Part shown: in pieces, positions 11,356-13,671 of the stretch
Layout of the letters: each line of letters starts with the position of its first letter
Position numbering within the stretch: the stretch's first letter is position 1
NCBI GenBank assembly: GCA_944353735.1
Contig: CALVPU010000154.1
Span: 1 to 13,671 of the forward strand
Length of the DNA stretch: 13,671 nucleotides
Reading direction: 5' to 3'
Source of the DNA: an uncultured Eubacteriales bacterium
GTDB taxonomy: Bacteria; Bacillota; Clostridia; Christensenellales; Aristaeellaceae
The notes under the pieces: model-generated
Seen by the model: only the letters and a program-made list of their open reading frames with translations
The model's database searches: none
Told to the model about the DNA's origin: nothing
Made by a program: the position numbers and the translations under genes

Positions 11356-11394
11356 CAATTTGAGACCGTTTGAGACGGGACGGAGCGTGAAGAG

Positions 11395-11871
11395 ATGGCG
11401 ATTCGCAGGATCATGGTGCTCGGGGAGGACGACGTGCTGCGCAAGCATGCCCGGCGGGTGGACAAGTTCGACAAGCGGCTGCGCACGCTGCTGGACGACA
11501 TGGCCGACACGATGTACAAGGCGGACGGCGTCGGGTTGGCGGCGCCGCAGGTGGGCGTGCTCAGGCGCGCGGTGGTCATCGACGTCGGCGACGGGCTGAT
11601 CGAACTGGTCAATCCGCAGATCGTCGCCAGCGAGGGCGCGGTGGTCGGCGCGGAGGGCTGCCTGTCCGTGCCGGGACGGCGCGGCACCGTCGAGCGCCCC
11701 GAGCGCGTGACTGTAACGGCGCAGAACCGCGATGGGCGCGCCATGCAGCTCGAGGCGGAAGGGCTGCTCGCGGTGGCGATGTGCCACGAGATCGACCATC
11801 TCGACGGCGTGCTCTATGTGGACAAGATGATCGAGGACGTGACCGATCAGGACGACGAGGACGGTGAGTGA
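11395..11871 (+). CDS. def: Peptide deformylase, first of two tandem copies
   Basis: A 158-residue peptide deformylase that removes the formyl group from the N-terminal methionine of new proteins at the ribosome. All three motifs are intact: GVGLAAPQ (45-52), EGCLS (87-91) with metal-ligand Cys89, and HEIDH (131-135) with metal-ligand histidines 131 and 135 and catalytic Glu132. The length fits the short bacterial type. The C-terminus ends in an acidic tail (DQDDEDGE). The start ATG has GGAG (11382-11385) 9 bases upstream, and the gene follows priA after 39 bases. A second, closely similar def starts 2 bases after its stop. By hand alignment the two proteins are identical at 109 of the first 151 positions without gaps, so they come from a tandem duplication. 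The position between priA and fmt is the standard place for def in Bacillota. Confidence 0.96.
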   Translation: MAIRRIMVLGEDDVLRKHARRVDKFDKRLRTLLDDMADTMYKADGVGLAAPQVGVLRRAVVIDVGDGLIELVNPQIVASEGAVVGAEGCLSVPGRRGTVERPERVTVTAQNRDGRAMQLEAEGLLAVAMCHEIDHLDGVLYVDKMIEDVTDQDDEDGE

Positions 11872-12319
11872 CCATGGCAAAGCGAAAGATCGCGATTCTG
11901 GGCACGGACGAAGTGCTGCGCAAGCGCGCCCGACCGGTGGTGAAGTTCGACGAACGGCTGGCGGCGCTGCTGGACGACATGGCGGAGACGATGTACGCCG
12001 CCAACGGCGCGGGGCTGGCGGCGCCGCAGGTGAACGTGCTCAAGCGCGCGGTGGTGATCGACGTCGGCGAAGGGCTGATCGAGCTGGTCAATCCGGAGAT
12101 CGTCGAGCGCGAGGGCAGCCGCGTCGACGTCGAGGGCTGCCTGTCCGTGCCTGGGCGCTGCGGCACCGTCGAGCGCCCCGAGCGGGTGAAGGTGCGCGCT
12201 GTGGACCGCACGGGCGCACCGGTCGAGCTCGTGGGCGAGGACATGCTCGCCACCGCGATGTGCCACGAGATCGACCATCTCGACGGCGTACTCTACGTCG
12301 ACAAGATGATCGAGGACGT
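11779..12319 (+). repeat. Direct repeat left by the def duplication
   Basis: The 62-base blocks 11779-11840 and 12258-12319, covering the HEIDH motif and downstream helix, differ at only three positions by eye. The spacing of 479 bases equals the distance between the two def start codons, so the copies align without gaps. Shorter matches lie around the LVNP and EGCLSVPG segments. Similarity this high at third codon positions points to a fairly recent duplication or to gene conversion, but strong GC codon bias also keeps such blocks alike. Confidence 0.85.
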
Positions 12320-12362
12320 CAGCGACCGCTACGAGCAGGTGAAGGGGGATGCGCGCGAATGA
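11874..12362 (+). CDS. def: Peptide deformylase, second of two tandem copies
   Basis: A 162-residue peptide deformylase with intact motifs: GAGLAAPQ (45-52), EGCLS (87-91, metal-ligand Cys89) and HEIDH (131-135). It differs from the first copy mostly at the N-terminus, residues 75-86 and 106-127, while the active-site blocks are unchanged apart from Val46 to Ala and Gly54 to Asn around motif 1. It carries an extra Cys96 beside motif 2. The ATG at 11874 was chosen because it gives a start ([10 protein letters not shown]) that lines up exactly with copy 1; GTGAG (11864-11868) lies 5 bases upstream. An in-frame GTG at 11868 overlapping the copy 1 stop would add two residues and cannot be excluded. 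The stop overlaps the fmt start (ATGA, 12359-12362). Both copies look functional; neither shows frameshift or ligand loss. Confidence 0.95.
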   Translation: MAKRKIAILGTDEVLRKRARPVVKFDERLAALLDDMAETMYAANGAGLAAPQVNVLKRAVVIDVGEGLIELVNPEIVEREGSRVDVEGCLSVPGRCGTVERPERVKVRAVDRTGAPVELVGEDMLATAMCHEIDHLDGVLYVDKMIEDVSDRYEQVKGDARE

Positions 12363-13303
12363 CCAGAGTCGTGTTTATGGGAACGCCGGAATTTGCGGTG
12401 CCGTCGCTGGACGCGCTGCTGGACGCGGGCTATGAGGTCGCCGGCGTGTTCACCCAGCCGGACCGCCCCGTGGGCCGCGGTCACAGGACCGCGCCGTCGC
12501 CGGTCAAGGTTCGCGCGCTGGAGCGCGGGTGCGAGGTGTTTCAATTCGAGCGCGTGCGCAGGCCGGAGGGCGTCGCGCAGCTCAGGGCGCTTGCGCCGGA
12601 CGTGATGGTCACGGCGGCCTTTGGACAGATCCTGACGCAGGAATTGCTGGACATTCCGAAGCGCGGGGTGGTCAACGTGCACGCCTCGCTGCTGCCGCGC
12701 CACCGCGGCTCTGCGCCGATCAACTGGTGCATCCTCCAGGGCGACGCGGAAGCGGGCGTGACGACCATGCTCACCGACGCCGGCATCGACACCGGCGACA
12801 TGCTGCTCAGCGCGCGCACGCCCATCGGCGAGCTGGAAACCGCCGGCGAGCTGACTGCGCGACTGGCGCAGATCGGCGCGAAACTGCTGGTCGAGACGCT
12901 CGACGGCTATCTCGGCGGCAGGATTTCGCCGGTCAGGCAGGACGCGGCACAGGCGACCTACGAGCCGATGCTCACGCGTGAGATGGGACAGATCGACTGG
13001 ACGCGCCCGGCGGCGGAGGTCGCGCGCCAGGTGCGCGGACTGAACCCGTGGCCCTGCGCCCACACCCAGATTGGGGAGGGCAGGCTGAAGGTCTATCTGG
13101 CGCGCCCGCTCGATCGCGATTCCGGCGCTGCGCCCGGCACGGTGGTCGCCTCGAGCCCGAAGGAAGGGCTGGTCGTGGCGTGCGGCGAGGGCTGCGCCGA
13201 GCTGCTGGAGATTCAGGCGCCCAACGCCCGGCGCATGACCGCGAAGGCATATCTGATGGGCAAGACGATTGGCGTCGGCACGCGCATGGGCGCCGCCGAA
13301 TGA
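12359..13303 (+). CDS. fmt: Methionyl-tRNA formyltransferase
   Basis: A 314-residue methionyl-tRNA formyltransferase, which formylates initiator Met-tRNA using 10-formyl-tetrahydrofolate. The N-terminal Rossmann domain starts [14 protein letters not shown] (4-17). The catalytic triad of the formyltransferase family is present as Asn106 and His108 in [12 protein letters not shown] and Asp144 in DAGIDTGDM. The C-terminal OB-like tRNA-binding domain starts near 205 and includes [10 protein letters not shown]. The length matches the family. The start ATG overlaps the second def stop by four bases and has AAGGGGG (12343-12349) 9 bases upstream. With the deformylases next to it, the cluster encodes the enzymes that add and remove the N-formyl group. 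A gene with its own good ribosome binding site starts 16 bases after its stop. Confidence 0.97.
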   Translation: MTRVVFMGTPEFAVPSLDALLDAGYEVAGVFTQPDRPVGRGHRTAPSPVKVRALERGCEVFQFERVRRPEGVAQLRALAPDVMVTAAFGQILTQELLDIPKRGVVNVHASLLPRHRGSAPINWCILQGDAEAGVTTMLTDAGIDTGDMLLSARTPIGELETAGELTARLAQIGAKLLVETLDGYLGGRISPVRQDAAQATYEPMLTREMGQIDWTRPAAEVARQVRGLNPWPCAHTQIGEGRLKVYLARPLDRDSGAAPGTVVASSPKEGLVVACGEGCAELLEIQAPNARRMTAKAYLMGKTIGVGTRMGAAE

Positions 13304-13319
13304 CGAAGGAGAGCATTCC

Positions 13320-13671
13320 ATGAACGGAAATTCACGCGATAGATCCGGCAGCGGCAAGCGCCCGCCCGAGGGTGAACGCCGCGATTTCGGAAAGAAGTAC
13401 GGCGACCGCCCGCGCGGCGACCGCCGGTTTGACGACCGCCCCAAGGGCGAACCGCGCGATTTCGGAAAGAAGTTCGGCGACCATCCGCGCGGCGAGCGCC
13501 GGTTCGACGACCGCCCCAAGGGCGAACCGCGCGATTTCGGAAAGAAGTACGGCGACCGTCCGCGCGGCGACCGCCGGTTTGACGACCGCCCCAAAGGCGA
13601 GCGCAGGTTTGACGACCGTCCCAAGGGCGAACCGCGCGATTTCGGAAAGAAGTTCGGCGACCATCCGCATG
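13320..13671 (+). CDS. 5' part of a gene with a repetitive, highly charged N-terminus
   Basis: An open frame runs from ATG 13320 to the window edge (117 codons, no stop). AAGGAG (13306-13311) lies 8 bases upstream of the ATG, 16 bases after the fmt stop, so this is very probably a real gene of the same operon. After a 20-residue Ser/Gly-rich start, the protein consists of a 25-residue repeat built on RDFGKKYGDRP, RGDRRFDDRP and KGEP. I count 25 Arg, 13 Lys, 19 Asp, 7 Glu and 19 Gly, with no Ala, Val, Leu, Ile, Trp or Cys. Phe or Tyr recur at regular spacing. This is an intrinsically disordered, net-basic segment, as found on RNA-binding proteins and rRNA-modifying enzymes. In Clostridia the gene after fmt is often rsmB (16S rRNA m5C methyltransferase), so a repeat-tailed RsmB is one guess. 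The folded domain is outside the window and the identity is unknown. Confidence 0.8.
   Translation, partial: MNGNSRDRSGSGKRPPEGERRDFGKKYGDRPRGDRRFDDRPKGEPRDFGKKFGDHPRGERRFDDRPKGEPRDFGKKYGDRPRGDRRFDDRPKGERRFDDRPKGEPRDFGKKFGDHPH
13380..13671 (+). repeat. 75-base coding tandem repeat with a 150-base higher-order period
   Basis: Units of 75 bases (25 codons) start at 13380, 13455 and 13530, and a partial fourth starts at 13635 and runs off the window. Between the third and fourth lies an extra 33 bases (13602-13634), which re-copies the 10-residue segment RRFDDRPKGE. Units 1 and 3 share Tyr, Arg and Asp at three variable sites. Unit 2 has Phe, His and Glu there, and unit 4 again shows Phe and His. 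The pattern is A-B-A-B, so the array grew by copying a 150-base double unit. Within a type, units differ at very few bases. Confidence 0.9.

Noticed and set aside
11356..11394. Short direct repeat of TTTGAGAC between priA and def as an operator
   Set aside because: Only two 8-base copies 11 bases apart with no promoter nearby; too little to support a regulatory site.
8740..11880. A 1046-codon open frame on the minus strand opposite coaBC, priA and def
   Set aside because: It mirrors the codon structure of strongly recognised + strand genes. The translation is rich in Arg, His, Ala and Gln with no domain signature, and long antisense frames are expected when third positions are mostly G or C.
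12329..13624. A 431-codon minus-strand open frame with an Arg/Ser repeat
   Set aside because: The apparent repeat is the complement of the + strand array starting at 13380. The + frame has a good ribosome binding site and operon context; the minus frame does not.
13380..13671. Possible CRISPR array because of regular repeats
   Set aside because: Units are contiguous, a multiple of three, keep an open reading frame and have no unique spacers, so this is a coding tandem repeat.

Overview
This is a compact, visibly GC-rich stretch of bacterial chromosome that is almost entirely housekeeping genes, all on the + strand. The gene order (a TrpR-like yerC gene, pcrA, ligA, then yicC, gmk, rpoZ, coaBC, priA, def, fmt) is a Bacillota (Firmicutes) arrangement. 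High GC content, sigma-A type promoters, Shine-Dalgarno sites and a LigA with altered signature motifs suggest a GC-rich member of the Clostridia. This assignment is inference from gene order and protein motifs; no rRNA is present. I see no mobile element, CRISPR array, tRNA or defence locus.

Layout. (1) 1-1020: 3' part of an unrecognised protein with two beta-rich, Ig-like looking segments, cut off by the window start. (2) 1021-1221: intergenic region with a strong stem-loop, a near-consensus promoter with 17-base spacing (1123-1151) and a perfect 14-base palindrome in the leader. (3) 1222-5824: yerC, pcrA and ligA, with yerC and pcrA overlapping by ATGA; this group covers DNA unwinding and nick sealing. 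(4) 5839-5867: a second promoter with an extended -10, just ahead of yicC. (5) 5899-13303: yicC, gmk, rpoZ, coaBC, priA, def, def, fmt. This set mixes RNA turnover, guanine nucleotide supply, the RNA polymerase omega subunit, coenzyme A synthesis, replication restart and N-formyl-methionine metabolism. Many junctions overlap or nearly touch (coaBC/priA TGATG, def2/fmt ATGA), so translational coupling is likely. A stem-loop with a GNRA-type loop and a T-rich tail lies in the only sizeable gap, between rpoZ and coaBC. (6) 13320 to the window end: the start of a further coding region with a good ribosome binding site, whose visible 117 residues are a highly charged tandem repeat.

The unusual points are: the repeat-built N-terminus at the right edge, with 25-residue units alternating as A-B-A-B and no aliphatic residues; two adjacent, apparently intact peptide deformylase genes about 72% identical in protein; a LigA with several altered family motifs; and regulatory-looking RNA or DNA structures in three intergenic gaps. 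I do not see a previously undescribed multi-gene system here. The right-edge repeat protein is the best candidate for something new, and its function cannot be settled because the gene is cut by the window.
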